Source: Gliomastix tumulicola (taxonomy: Eukaryota > Ascomycota > Sordariomycetes > Hypocreales > Bionectriaceae). Taken from it: a DNA stretch of 64,000 nt. Shown in pieces: positions 12,001 to 18,893 of this stretch. The stretch lies in assembly GCA_001599755.1 (NCBI GenBank), contig BCHX01000002.1:4880330-4944329 (forward strand), in the 5' to 3' direction. The notes beneath the pieces are model-generated. The model searched no databases. It saw only the letters and a program-made list of their open reading frames with translations, and was not told the DNA's origin. How positions within the stretch are numbered: position 1 is the stretch's first letter; each line of letters starts with the position of its first letter. The position numbers and the translations under genes were made by a program.

Positions 12001-13339
12001 CCAAGTCTCCTCAGATGTGATCGCCGCTGTGATGAGCGAGGTGGAACGATACGGCGACGAGTCGGGAAGCATCCAGGGCATCGAGGAGATCAGCCCGACT
12101 CACATTACGCAGGACGCCTTCATCGCGGGATCGACCAAGTTCCCTGGCACCCTGCAGGCGCGTCGTGTGCTGAGAATCCCGAAGCACGTTGAGGTAGAGC
12201 GGTTCAGGACCGCGTGGGATAGCTTAGTGCAGCATTTCGGGATTCTCAGATCCAGGATTTATCTAGTAAGGGGGGAGTCGTACCTGGCTGTGTTGAAGGA
12301 GAAGCCAGAGTGGGAGGATGTGAAGGGATACTCAGGGGTGAGGGAGTATCTGAAGGCCCAGGAAGGGGACGAGTACAACATGACCTACGGGTCGCGTCTG
12401 CACAGGCAGGCTATTATTGAAGAGGAGGGCGAGAACTACTTTGTGTGGATTCAGCATCACTGCATTGCAGATGGATGGACGTTTGGATTGGTCATGAACG
12501 GCTTGCAGCAGTTCTACGAGGGTGCTACGCCCCCTCCTGCTGGACAATACTCCGGCTTCGTCAAGTTCGCGAGGAACGTTGACGCCGAGGGAGCTGCTGA
12601 TTTCTGGTCCCGACATCTTGATGGGGTCCGACAGACAACCTGGCCCAAGCCACTCACGCCCGACACGCCGTACAAGGGCGGCGTCACAGAGACACTCAGC
12701 CGTGGCGTCCAGCTTCCGTCGCTGGACGCCTCCATCACACCAGCCACCATCATGACGGGAGCCTGGGCACTGGCCCTCGCCAAGCGAGACGAGAGCACCG
12801 ACGTCAGCTTCACCAGGACGTCCTCCGGTCGCCAGGCTCCTCTTGAGGGCCTCGAAACGGTCGCCGGCCTCACCACGGCTCGTGTGCCTGTCCGTGTCCG
12901 CATCGACCGCGACGTCTCTATCGCGCAGTTCTTGTCCGACATTCAGACCACCGCCGCCGAGAGCGTTCCATTCGAGCACTTCGGCTCCAAGAACATCGCC
13001 AACCTCCTCTCTCCCGAATCCGCACCGGCCGTCCTGCAGCCTACGAGCCTGCTCCTCCTCCAGCCAGCCAAGCACCTAGACATGGAGACCTCAGAGGACA
13101 AGGCACTCATGGTACCTGCCGCCGACAAACTCAGCGGTGCCGAGGCCCTAGATGGCTTCTACATCATGCCGCTGGTGACGGACTGCTTCCTCGGCGATGA
13201 CAGGATCGACCTGCACTCAGCATACAACCGGCACGTCGTGAGCAAGGCCGAGATTGAGGCCTTCCATGAGGAGCTCGAGAGGATGATTCTGCATTTGTGT
13301 ACCAGTCCCGGGGAGGTTGTCGGTTCGGCGTTTGCTTAG
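2..13339 (+). CDS. Multimodular non-ribosomal peptide synthetase, 3' part (5' end outside window)
   Basis: One uninterrupted frame runs from the window edge to a TAG at 13337-13339, so at least 13.3 kb are intronless. Domain order by nucleotide: end of a condensation (C) domain (1-350); A1 (420-1930), T1 (2000-2230), C (2340-3520); A2 (3650-5190), T2 (5280-5490), C (5610-6800); A3 (6900-8440), T3 (8530-8720), C (8840-10030); A4 (10150-11680), T4 (11750-11960), terminal C (12070-13290). All four carriers keep the IGG(N/D)S phosphopantetheine serine. All four complete C domains keep HHxxxDG (HHSVFDG, HHSVIDG, HHTVFDG, HHCIADG). There are no epimerase, methyltransferase, thioesterase or reductase domains. 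In fungi such a terminal C domain usually cyclises and releases the peptide. Specificity codes read by hand against GrsA: A1 DVAIVGAVCK, A2 DLGYMAATFK, A3 DVGYLAGCFK, A4 DAALVLAMCK; substrates are not assigned. Upstream modules are missing, so product size is unknown. Confidence 0.97.
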   Translation, partial: EQFGIQNIANISQEAKEACDFSSLLVIEPAEEFVEDDSDNLLSTPSEDKWNLTDSIEGYSDIPLVLKAQVGQDRIDLSYIYRGGVLDENEVTALSHQLEHVIQQLSQGDEDTPVQDVSVAGPWDLERAKALTGTPVRVEACAHDLITRKAASSPDKQAIFSSEVIMTYADLDRLSNQLAGYLSSLGVGLGTPVPICYEKSPWVIVYMVSIMKAGGVYVPFDPEHPLERRRDLVGDLDAKYLIVSPSTAEDCKGLTPNNIIIDPANFSMYEEYEDHDRVKVTPQDVAFILFTSGSTGKPKGVVMEHGTLCSSCIMGFGKSFGGGDFRVLQFSNYVFDVSIAETFGVFLAGGTVCVPNETERLQETTKFINAARVDIAILTPSFARALDPAKLPTLRKLVLGGEPLTKDTMEQWFDHVELLNAYGPAEACVCSNVHVFQTKQETSSNIGNAVNASLWIVEPDDHERLAPIGCVGELVIQGNVARGYLNNEAQTQKAFIDSVSWLPDAGPARFYKTGDLVKYKSNGDMEIFGRKDTQVKIRGQRMESGEIEYMIKKVHPKVSHVAVDVIRHKSRQTLVAFLGFSDDDYMKKQTGGFFFINDDLRQSIATLAAQLGTVLPGYMVPSLFLPVRSMPFISALKLDRKKLREQGNALTQEEVAEFYLTSRQMVQPANDAEATLRDVWAQVLHVEPETISTTDSFLEIGGNSISAIQLVSLAQQNGIMFTASDVFSDARLTTLASLGSSGRNSENFETEPFALIEEGDLERVKAEVTGTCLLRADQIIEDVYPAAPIQQGLMALSVKQPGSYIAKNIYKLSEDVDVDRFRAAWERTAELCTNLRTRIIQTATAQIQAIVSNDIEWEDFEGQDLPAIWEAGTKVTMTYGSRLNRYALATDTQGAKYFVWFSHHSVFDGWLVGLVLETLKRVYTEADLPRLSSYANFVSWVSQMDPSSAEDYWRGQLRGAQQAKFPPPKPLGAQPSITRHVKKLMAIPDNHGLPVTTATLLRGAWAMLLARYCDTEDVTFGATVSGRNAPVAGVDVMPGVMIATVPVRVQIKSLQRVRDYLQSIQDQSSEMIAFEQYGLHNISKLDATIKEACDFTSLMVIQPAQQMGLDGEDKTLFSPVDVKEEGLEDGMQGYFSYPLVMQCLMMDGKIELHLTYDATILKDEQLQAMAHQYETTVNGLIKHSDWRVGDIEMTSAWDMEKAKEFNSVVPKAVESTIHKEIERQAHIRPNAQAIHAWDGHFTYAELDAAANRLANYLVSECSVKVGDIIHVCFDKSAWHLVSVLAVNKAGAAWSPIDPTHPLQRKQQITKQTQAKILLTSPEYAAVGAELAESVVQVTPALLSDLSETYSASAPNVQVTPDNVAYVLFTSGSTGVPKGFVIRHRSLCTCQHASNERLGLDSSVRMLQFAAFVFDLSIGEIFGPLIRGACVCIPSEKQRMNSIREFIRDSRASWAYLTPAYARVLRPESVPSLKLLMFAGEAVPRDVFELWFGKVRLINAWGPAEASTFSSFYEYQSWNDSSATIGKPVGNFCWIVDPEDPSKLAPIGTAGEVVIQGPTLLKEYISDPEKTAASTVSNLPEWAPYRESKLFSHFFKSGDLCYYNPDGTMEFISRKDTQVKIRGLRVELGEVEHHIISAMDDASQVVVDVLRNDAGTHLVAYFTWTMDTRTGGVNLDPSMRDMFGKVTPDLTSQLTAVVGALRITLPGYMVPSVFIPCRYLPLNTSAKVDRKALRQHTKTLSREELQGYALVSGEKRPPETPMERHLQAIWADILDLTLASIGRDDSFLRIGGDSIAVTRLISLAADQGIQLTAKNVFDDPRLCSVSAKATFVQPGETDAPYQPFDILDKAGREFVYDGEMEKQYGLDPAQVVDAYPCTPLQDGLIALSMKQPGSYITRYLFNIPPGIDRERLRQAWERTVGKSPNLHTRIVKTRHSTLQVLIKDDNSWEDATGMDVETFVKLTNSYEMTYGSRLCRYAFISQASGDYLMWICHHSVIDGWSIRIVQEMLQAEYWGTEIPPIEPYPRLVKYTQTTHNEATREFWRDQLRGAEPLAFPPKPHDPDAEFGAQIENIPIPDNADSSVTKASLLRAAWSIVLASHNGSREATFGATVSGRNAPVPGIQNMAGPAIATVPVRIRQDPEMALSDFLHGVQTQASDMTAYEQFGMHNIARLGQDEKEVCDFNSLIVIQPNAFAGPSAKTVITHGDYEHQATSQQMGNFFNYPLVLLTILHETHYEVRFFNNPASVDKARVEAIGHQLRHVLQQLALPAEGRLLGDIRVSGDWDYYRALEYHLEPPLLIDETFPILVDRQATLRPDTMAVRTADRSFTFRELNECANRVANYLLQEFAVKPAELIQVCFEKSAWYVVAILAINKAGAAWVPLDPSHPRQRHEEIVRQTGARLVLTSALNGSICEGLVESVVQLTPELDETLEDGAYSPGAPSVVVVSPRDPMYVLFTSGSTGTPKGIVMEHGSVCTSQVDIAKRLGLAPGVNILQFSAFVFDVSVGEIVGPLITGATVSIPSDHVRLNSLAQFINDMEVSWAYLTPAFARTLKPTAVPNLELLLLAGEAVGNDVFETWYGHVRLVNGYGPAETCCFSILHEWKAPTESPLTIGTPVGGFCWIVDPDDATRLAPIGTEGEIVIQGPTLLREYLGDPDKTAKATITDLPEWAPKRDSLPWSRAFKSGDLGSYNADGSIRFSSRKDTQVKIRGLRIELGEIEHHIQASLPTMLQIAVDVYASETKSQLVAFICDNDKKLGGEHPDLFFELSQDLKDQITTLLGKMSVSLPQYMIPSIFIPCKYMPVITSGKLDRKTLRALAGKLSSEDVVPYTLSYGVKRATETPMEARLQKIWAKILYLPLESIGRDDNFLRIGGDSINAIELVSAANDEGILITTDDIFNDPRLCALAEVATEKGDDNEPEYEPFSLIEGRISRDSIDQYGYDIEDAYPCTPLQEGLMALSERQPGSYMAKHTFKLLDTVDIERFQEAWEETMELCPNLRTRIIMADNVPVQIHVTDDTQWEDTEGHTLQSFMKSTKNMRMTYDTRLCRYALIEEDEEHYFVWICHHTVFDGWTMRLILGTLFTAYNDSLGLNLQPYARFIEHTLNVDEEAAKDYWRGQLRGVNRATYPPTAKPETKTGQGMRILNRSVDFPVGSDSTITKGTLLRASWAIVLASYCETDDVCFGTTVSGRQTPVVGVAEMPGPMVGTVPVRVRLDGDKTITDFLEGVQKQSTQMVPYEQYGLQNISRLGADIREACDFSSLLVIQPFRKMFTPTEDDDEQMWEEVDEDMKDGKISESYADFVNYPLVVQGHVSNTGLDLSLIYDADVLSEAQMDALAHHFNHVVQGLVADGSQPLSSLSVAGQWDLDTASAWNRAAFDVEETVETCVHHLISKQAATVPDIPALLSTEATITFAQLAAYSDAFANHLISLGVRPNTRVPFCVVKSIWGIVAMVGILKAGGTFIPLDPGHPYDRRQGLMEQLGAEHLIVSPSTAESCEGLAEHIIELSPSFIGDLVHRYNGQIPKVNVSPRDGAYILFTSGTTGQPKGIVIEHGPLCTSLTGQSTQIQFDTTTRMIQFGSFTFDACIAEIFTTLISGGGVCVPTDAERNQAPEFMTRFGVTTALLTPSFVRTFSPEDVPHLHTLVVLGEAPSKDIMDTWVGRVNLMNAYGPTEVCMCNATQMFKSSDAPTTIGTGFVHHNWIVDPKDHNKLAPIGSVGELLVQGYALARGYLNDEEKTNNSFIDSVAWMPESKHRFYKTGDLVRYNLDGTIQYCARKDTQVKVRGQRVELGEIESAILESLPSIENAVADVIKVDERQTLVAFLSFNDKSLTPSDGSSAFVSLDENLQNVVGGLAQALQARLPGYMVPTFYLPVAKMPFVQAMKVDRKKLRADAAALSMTDLGLFTADARVKVEPTTDMEFKLRDVWAQILGVSADTIGKHDNFLQIGGDSISAIKLASLAQSRGFGLTVADIFKDSRLSTMATTLASGVKYESLDVDPFSQVSSDVIAAVMSEVERYGDESGSIQGIEEISPTHITQDAFIAGSTKFPGTLQARRVLRIPKHVEVERFRTAWDSLVQHFGILRSRIYLVRGESYLAVLKEKPEWEDVKGYSGVREYLKAQEGDEYNMTYGSRLHRQAIIEEEGENYFVWIQHHCIADGWTFGLVMNGLQQFYEGATPPPAGQYSGFVKFARNVDAEGAADFWSRHLDGVRQTTWPKPLTPDTPYKGGVTETLSRGVQLPSLDASITPATIMTGAWALALAKRDESTDVSFTRTSSGRQAPLEGLETVAGLTTARVPVRVRIDRDVSIAQFLSDIQTTAAESVPFEHFGSKNIANLLSPESAPAVLQPTSLLLLQPAKHLDMETSEDKALMVPAADKLSGAEALDGFYIMPLVTDCFLGDDRIDLHSAYNRHVVSKAEIEAFHEELERMILHLCTSPGEVVGSAFA

Positions 13340-13489
13340 AGCTGGTTCATTTACTGTTGGGCGTTTTTGGTGTTTTGCTTTTAAGATAATATTTCATTGT
13401 GTCATAACGCTGTCTAGATAAAAAAAAATCCAAAAAAAAATCAAATTGATATTCTCCATGACCCTGAACTCCGTGCCGTGAAAATCGCA
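13340..13489. other. 3' intergenic spacer between convergent genes
   Basis: The spacer is AT-rich and has two A-runs near 13420-13440. It lies between the NRPS stop codon and the stop of the convergent secreted-protein gene, so it probably carries both polyadenylation regions. Confidence 0.4.
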
Positions 13490-13954
13490 TTATAGTAGCC
13501 AGCCGATAATGCAAGTCGTCGCCAATCCCACGCCCACCCAGTTCATCCTCAGCGACCCTGCCGCTCCCTCCTCATCGTCGCTCTTCGCCCCTTGTCTGTT
13601 GGCCGGTGTCTCCTTCTCCGAGCCGATGCCAGCGCCGATGTTCTCGGGACTCGGTCCCAGGCGGATGAGTTCTGGTGAGGGAGTTGGCTGGTTGGCTATT
13701 ACCGTCGGGTTGGCGAAGAAGGGGAAGTCGTTGTGGTCCTGGCCGGAGACGCCATCCACAGGTGGCGAGGTGTTTGAGGCATCATTTTCTGTTGATGATG
13801 TTGGTTCATGGGGCTGGGCTTGTGGTTCATGTTCGTGGTCGCGGGCGCTCAAGTCTAGACTTGATGATTGTCTGTCGATTGGACCGGCTTGTGTGGAGGA
13901 GATGAAGAAAGCGATGCAAAGAGCGAGAAGAAGCTGGAAGCCGAACCGCGACAT
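13490..13954 (-). CDS. Small secreted, probably GPI-anchored protein
   Basis: This is a 154-residue intronless ORF. Residues 1-23 form a clear signal peptide: a hydrophobic core (LLLALCIAFFISS) followed by TQAG, a plausible cleavage site. The middle is rich in Ser, Thr, Pro, His and acidic residues and has no cysteine outside the two hydrophobic ends. The last ~17 residues are hydrophobic and end WLL, preceded by small residues, as in a GPI-attachment signal. The likely location is plasma membrane or cell wall. No family was recognised. It converges on the NRPS, with the two stop codons 150 bp apart, so it need not be co-regulated with it. The ORF on the opposite strand has no signal and is treated as a shadow. 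Confidence 0.7.
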   Translation of the reverse strand: MSRFGFQLLLALCIAFFISSTQAGPIDRQSSSLDLSARDHEHEPQAQPHEPTSSTENDASNTSPPVDGVSGQDHNDFPFFANPTVIANQPTPSPELIRLGPSPENIGAGIGSEKETPANRQGAKSDDEEGAAGSLRMNWVGVGLATTCIIGWLL

Positions 13955-14874
13955 TGTGGGCGTTTGTCTCTAGGGTATCTTTTGGGGGTATCTCCAGGGG
14001 TCTTTCAGTGGCGTCTTTTAGGCGAGGTCTTGAGGGTGTCTTGAGATCTTGTTTCCCGTCCTTTTTCGTAGAATTTCTTGAAAATCAAATTAATTAAAAT
14101 CACTTCAGACGAAGACGGCAGCTCCCTCTCTTTATCAACGCACATCCCCATCGCCCCCTGCGCTGAGGCGCCTCAGGATGACAGGCCGCATGTGTCGGAG
14201 GGTGAAACACCCCTGCACACTCCTACCCACTGCACACCAATCGCATATACGGCTTCAGCGCAATCCGGGCGCCAGGAGCGTTTCAGCATGGCCGGCCGGC
14301 CGTCGACCACGTCGCAGATCCGTCCCAGCTTGTTCGCCTCAGCCCGACCCGCGAAGGGGCCGGCCCTCAGGCGCTTACGCGTAGTGACAGGTTATTTATG
14401 TACTGTGTTTGTCTCGTGCCAGACTGCCAGAAGGCGAGGAGGGGCTTAGCGCTGGTTGAAACGGCGTGTCGACTGTGATTTTTCACTGCCTCCCTCCCGG
14501 GTCTCAGGGTTGGCGGCATGGAATGGCATAGCCTCAATGATTCAGGCGGAAGTTGACCTACCTGTGCAGTGCATGAAGACCGGGATTCTACCGTGAAGGG
14601 TCTTGCATTCACCAGTCCTGCCAGTGTCGGACGAGCCCAGAGGTCGAAGATCAGGACCACTTCCCGTGCCTGGCAGCGGCAGCCTCCACATCCAGCAACC
14701 AAAACCCGGAGCGGCGGGCGCCAGACAGGAGAATATGGGGCTGCTCAGAGGCCTCGGAATAATGGGTTCTTCCAGAGCCCGTCACTGACCGACGTATTCC
14801 GCTGCTTAGAATCCCGGTCTAATTCCTCCTGAACCGCGTTTCCTCCATGGCTGTTTGCCAGGAAACTGTCGGCA
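13955..14874. other. Intergenic region, no gene recognised
   Basis: Nothing here is supported as coding; the open frames lack recognisable domains or codon structure. It holds the promoters of the secreted-protein gene on the left and the kinase gene on the right. Confidence 0.5.
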
Positions 14875-16388
14875 ATGCTGTCAGCTGCGTTGCGCCTCCT
14901 CTTCACGCCATGGAGATGGGTCGCCCAGCGTGCTCTTCCGCTCTGGCAATTCCTGCTTGGGTTTCTTCGACCACCGCTACGACTTGCACCATCGCCCGCC
15001 GACGCCACGCCCCTGACGGATGAGCAGCGTGTTCGCAAAAAGACCGAGTATATCCAGTCGCTCAGCACCGATGCCATCTGCGCTCTCGCCAGTCGCCATA
15101 ACAATGGCTTACCCTGCCGGCTAAACGAATCGACGCCGATGAAGAATGGGAGCTTCAACGTGTGCTTCTTCGTTGAATTCTACACGGTCGCTACGACGTG
15201 GGTGGTGCGAGTCCCCATCGAGACTGTCGTGCACCGCGCATGGGAGAAGCTGCAGAGCGAGGTGTACACCATGCAGTAAGTGCTATCCCTCGTGCTTCCT
15301 GTTCTCCAGGGCTAACATGGTGGTGCAGATATGTCCGGGCGCATACGAACGTTCCTGTCCCCCAAGTCTACGCATACGGCCGAGCCTTGCTCCGACACGA
15401 TGACCCGAAGAAGCAGTCATGCTATATCATGATGGAACATGCAGCTGGCCAGCCGCTCGATGCCGAGTTCTTCAAGAACCCGCCGGAGCGTCGACAGAAT
15501 TTCTACACCGATCTCGTCAATGTGCTCGCCGAGCTGCGAGGGCTCGAATTCCATGCTGCTGGCTCGCTTATGCCAAGTCGACCGGGGGATATGTCGTCGG
15601 CTCCGGTTGTTGTCAACGCCATATCGATGCCTATCAATGACCTCTATCTTCAGGGGGGATATACCGCCTCTTCGGCGCCGCCAGTGGCATCGCCTCCTAC
15701 GTCTACGGCTAAGTTCGTCGCCCAAGAGCACCGTCTACTCTGGGATACGTACTTGATGCCGATGCAGGATCTCGCGGAGGAAGATGCGCAAAGTGAGGTT
15801 TTCGCCCTCTACACGCTGCAGCAGCATACGCAAAAACAGGACCAGAGCCACTTCCAGCAGCCCGAACGATTCGCCCTGACACATACAGACCTGCGAGGCC
15901 CCAATATCTTGTTGGACGACGAGTTCCGTATTACGGCCATCATCGACTGGGAGTGGGCCGTCACGGTTCCTGTTTCCTTCTTCACACCACCTCTCTGGAT
16001 TACGGCCTCCAAGGACCGGCTGACCGAGTTCCGTTCTGCCCTGGCTCCTCTCTCATCCCCGTCGGTGGCGGTGCTGCAGGAGCAGTGGCTGTCTTCCGAT
16101 CACGACCTCACGTTGCACGTGGCGCAGGTCTTCCAGAACCCTAATCGGCTCGCCGAAGACTTTCGCAAGTTGATCTATCCGCATCTTTCCGACAGACCGA
16201 TGGATGAGGCGAAACGCGAGTTCTTCCTCAGCCAGCAGCGGCAGGACGAGCTTAAGCAGCGTGTTCAGAATTCGGAACGCTACACGCGCTATCTCAAGGA
16301 GAATAACCTTTACAAGCTCTCCGAGTTGCAGAAATGGATAGCCGAGGGACAAGCTTTGATGGCCAGGCTCAAGGAGAAAGACGGCTAA
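14875..16388 (+). CDS. Aminoglycoside-phosphotransferase-like (APH/choline-kinase fold) protein
   Basis: The gene has two exons, 14875-15275 and 15329-16388, joined over a 53-nt intron (GTAAGT...GTGCAG), giving 486 residues. Splicing restores the frame at M-Q-Y-V-R. The kinase-like core includes an N-lobe strand with VVRVP, YIMMEH at the hinge, and the catalytic loop HTDLRGPN (HxDxxxxN, about residue 325) followed by IIDWEWA, the metal-binding DxD/DFG-like segment. These are hallmarks of the fungal APH family (PF01636). The family phosphorylates small molecules, but fungal members mostly have no known substrate. The first ~45 residues are hydrophobic/basic (LLFTPWRW, LWQFLLGFL) and could be a membrane anchor or targeting segment. 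The tail after residue 400 is charged and helical. An alternative acceptor at 15309 breaks the frame and is rejected. Confidence 0.88.
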
Positions 16389-16436
16389 TGATTAAGCCAC
16401 TGAAAACGTGTCTACGTTTGGAGATATTAGCACTAC

Positions 16437-16471
<35 letters not shown>

Positions 16472-16832
16472 GCTCCTGCACCTGTAAATCGTGAATCTTC
16501 TCCCAAAGTAGCCCAATAGCCTCCTCTATCTTTGCCCTCCGTTCCTCCGCATCGGCGATAAGTTCCTCCCTGGGTTTGGTTACGGTCTCGTCACCTAACC
16601 GTCGATTTCGAGAGCTGGAACCCGCGGCCTGCACAATGTTGGCACCTTCGGGAGGTAAATTCTCAATGAAGAACTGGATGCCGGCGAGTTCTCTCTCTTC
16701 CCGCAGGCGCTCAGCGATAAGCTCGGATATCCTCTTTCGCAGCTCGTCTGGAGAAAGCTCGTAGTCGGCCATGGCGCGTCGAGTATGCTTGAGGTTTGAT
16801 CTCTGTAACCTTGTAGCTTTGACCCGAGGCAA
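16437..16832 (-). CDS. Small charged coiled-coil protein with C-terminal poly-Q
   Basis: The 131-residue ORF starts at 16832; an internal Met near 16772 (MADYELSPDEL) may be the real start. The protein is rich in Glu, Arg and Lys with heptad-like stretches (ELRKRISELIAERLREE; AEERRAKIEEAIGLLWEKI), so it is predicted helical or coiled-coil. It ends in ten consecutive Gln codons encoded by a perfect trinucleotide repeat. No family was recognised. A degenerate second copy lies downstream at 17340-18060, and conservation of the frame here against its loss there supports this copy as the parental one. It may be a real small nuclear or cytosolic protein or a remnant of a larger gene; expression evidence would decide. 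Confidence 0.5.
16441..16470. repeat. (TGC)10 trinucleotide microsatellite encoding poly-Q
   Basis: Ten perfect TGC units lie directly next to the stop codon of the minus-strand small gene and encode its C-terminal glutamine run. The decayed copy at 17380-17400 retains only about two units, so the array expanded in this copy or contracted in the other. Confidence 0.95.
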
Positions 16833-16839
16833 GCAATGG

Positions 16840-17170
16840 CGGGACGCTCAGAGGCGATTGTTGTGCTATGAGATATGTACGGCGCAAGTAACGTACAGGG
16901 AGACAAATGGTAGAATTAAGGAGTAGACGGAAGTCTGGAAGCCAGGCGGAGTAAATGTTCCACGACACAATAATAATTCGCAGAAGGGCAGATGTTGAAC
17001 AGGCCTGAAAGACGTGGGAGTTCCTACCCCGCTCCTGGGATTTCCTCGGCCACCTTTAAAGACCGCACCTGCACGCCGCTTTGCTATAGAGAAGATAAGC
17101 ACACTAAGCTCTTGTTCCAAGTTGATGGGCCATACTCTCGCCACTACAAAACTCTTCTCAAGATTTGTAT
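16840..17170. other. ~330-bp segment present only in copy A of the tandem duplication
   Basis: Comparing the two duplicated units, similarity stops near 16840 and resumes near 17175 (copy B equivalent near 18060). The intervening DNA has no recognised ORF, no clear terminal repeats and no target-site duplication that I could see. It is either an insertion here or a deletion in the other copy. Confidence 0.4.
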
Positions 17171-17174
17171 TATA

Positions 17175-17340
17175 GATATAGCGGTTAACTTACGCAGAGG
17201 GTGAGGACGACCTGTAGCGGCGAAGCAAATCCTGTATCATCCCCGACACCCACTAGTAGCTCGTCACCATTGACGCTACATCACTCACGTCTTCATGCTA
17301 GCCTGCAAGGCATGTTCAGCCTTACAGCTACTTCTAACAG
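17175..17340. repeat. Spacer repeat, copy A
   Basis: This stretch resembles 18060-18250 in order and content: shared words around GACCTGTAGCGGCGAA / GAACTGTAGTGGTGAA, then TGACGCTACATCA, then a final CAGCC. It is the upstream flank of the duplicated small gene. The differences include many transitions and small indels, so the duplication is old or mutated. Confidence 0.6.
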
Positions 17341-17459
17341 ACGGCTGATGACCAGGCCACTAGAACATGTCCATGTTTGGAGATCTGCTGCTGCCGCTTC
17401 TGCACCTGAAAGTCGGGGGTTTTCTCCCGCAGCAGCCTGATAGTTACCTTCCTACTTTT

Positions 17460-17815
17460 CCCTGTGCGCCTTCAGCAAAAGGGGGAATTTAGAAAGAAAT
17501 AAAAGAGGCAAAAAAAGAAAAAGAAAAAAAAGTATGAACCAGGAGTTGTACCGTGGTCCTTGCCCGCCTCTGCACCCGTTTTCTGCCGAACGTGCCTCTG
17601 CCCTCACCTGCGTCATCATCAGCCTGGGCCGACTCAGCTGGCTACGCTGGAGGGACTCATTATTTTACTCTATAAGGCCCTGGAGCGCCTGTAGGCTCTT
17701 GGGGGAGGCTACAAGGTGAGAGTGGGAGTGAGCGGGAGGTGAGATGGAGGTGAGATGGAGGTGAGAGGAAGGTGAGAGGCGAGAGGCGAGAGGCGAGGCG
17801 TCGGCGATAGGCTCA
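17460..17815. other. Insertion within the decayed copy, with A/G-rich tract
   Basis: This segment separates the two homologous halves of the pseudogene. It begins with an A/G-rich tract (17490-17532, several A runs) and ends with the purine minisatellite listed separately. No ORF with recognisable function, no terminal inverted repeat and no polymerase or transposase motif was seen. Confidence 0.45.
17714..17806. repeat. Purine-rich minisatellite (GGTGAGATGGA-type units)
   Basis: The tract consists of short imperfect G/A tandem units: two GGTGAGATGGA copies, then GTGAGAGG-type, then three GCGAGAG copies. It lies inside the insertion that splits the decayed gene copy. Strand-asymmetric purine tracts of this kind are prone to slippage. 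Confidence 0.8.
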
Positions 17816-18059
17816 TCCCCGGTCTTTCCCTCTGGAGCTGGAATCTATTGCCAGCATGATGTCAGCGCTCTCGGGGGGTAGACGGTCGAGGAACAGCTGG
17901 ATGCTGGGAATTTGTTCCTCTCCCCGCAGGCGTCGTCTAGTGAGTGATAAGCTCGGATATCCCCTTTCGCAGCTCGTCTGGGAGAGTTTGCAGTCGGCCG
18001 TGAAACGTCGACCATTTTCAGGTTTGCTATCTGCGACCACAGAGCTTTCACGTTGAAGA

Positions 18060-18255
18060 TAGCAGGTAAGTAGGCATATGCGGAGGATGAGAGTGAACTG
18101 TAGTGGTGAACTAAGCCCTATGTCACCGACCCGAGCGACATCAATCCTCCCTGGCACGCACCCACCAATGGCCCATAGCCGCTGACGCTACATCATGTCC
18201 TCATAGGCTAAGGGAGTGTATGCGCACTCAGCCCCGCGGCTATTTCCAACCTACA
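18060..18255. repeat. Spacer repeat, copy B
   Basis: This is the partner of 17175-17340. It lies directly upstream of the decayed small-gene copy, showing that the duplicated unit was gene plus upstream spacer. Confidence 0.6.
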
Positions 18256-18893
18256 CCATGAATAATGCGTGTCTGTAGCGTAGATAAATGCCGGAGGGGG
18301 CTTGATCGATCCCACTTAGCTGCATGTGGCTGCATATCCCCCATACAAGCCTGTCATCGAGTCCTCGCGCATTGATGTCCCAGTCACGCCACACTGCAGA
18401 GCGCCATATGACAGCCCGTCCCTGACCACAGAGGAGCAACCTCGGACCTCATGATCCTGATGGGATAATGAGTCCTGTTCTCTCTCAGCATAACATGTAA
18501 CGTCGCACCGTCAACCCCGCACTCGCCACTACCGGAGCCCGGACGAAGGACCTGCCCGAATGCAGTGGCAGGTCGTGTTCCTGGTTCGCTATTCGCTCCG
18601 ATACGCTGATCGTGATGGCGTCTGCTGATCATTCGGATAATTGTGCTCCAGTTGGCGTCATTGTGCACCGAGAACGGGGAAGTCCTGGGTGTGACTGCAG
18701 GCGAATGCGGGGAAGAAGAGGAGGAGGAGGGGAGGGATGAAGGGTCGTGGAGGTTCTGGCCGGCACCGCTTGTATAAATATGGGATGCATCGTTGAATGT
18801 TTATCATGTAACGACAAGTTGTGGCTGCACTGACTGGTGGCCGTGGCATTCTTTTGGAAGCTGATACTGCTGCACGCGAGGATATTTTTCATC
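18256..18893. other. Intergenic region upstream of GH115 gene
   Basis: No supported gene was found. A G/A-rich run (18705-18740) and a TATAAATA-like box at about 18773-18780, some 115 bp before the chosen GH115 start, are the only notable elements. Confidence 0.45.

Larger units (their letters stand above)
17340..18060 (-). pseudogene. Decayed tandem copy of the small poly-Q gene, split by an insertion
   Basis: 17340-17455 matches the C-terminal end of the intact gene (shared CATGTTTGGAGAT-like word, CTGCTGCCGC, CCTGCACCTG-like word, CAGCCTGATAG). 17820-18060 matches its N-terminal half (GATAAGCTCGGATATC, TTTCGCAGCTCGTCTGG, GCAGTCGGCC). Between them lie ~360 bp with no counterpart in the intact gene. 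The position equivalent to the internal start codon no longer reads ATG, and the frame is broken by stops and indels. This is a dead copy. Confidence 0.7.

Noticed and set aside
13509..13973. Plus-strand 154-codon ORF overlapping the small secreted protein
   Set aside because: The minus-strand frame has a signal peptide and GPI-like tail; the plus-strand frame has neither.
13340..18893. NRPS tailoring genes downstream of the synthetase
   Set aside because: The genes here (secreted protein, APH-like kinase, poly-Q protein) show no oxidase, methyltransferase or transporter function; cluster membership is unsupported.
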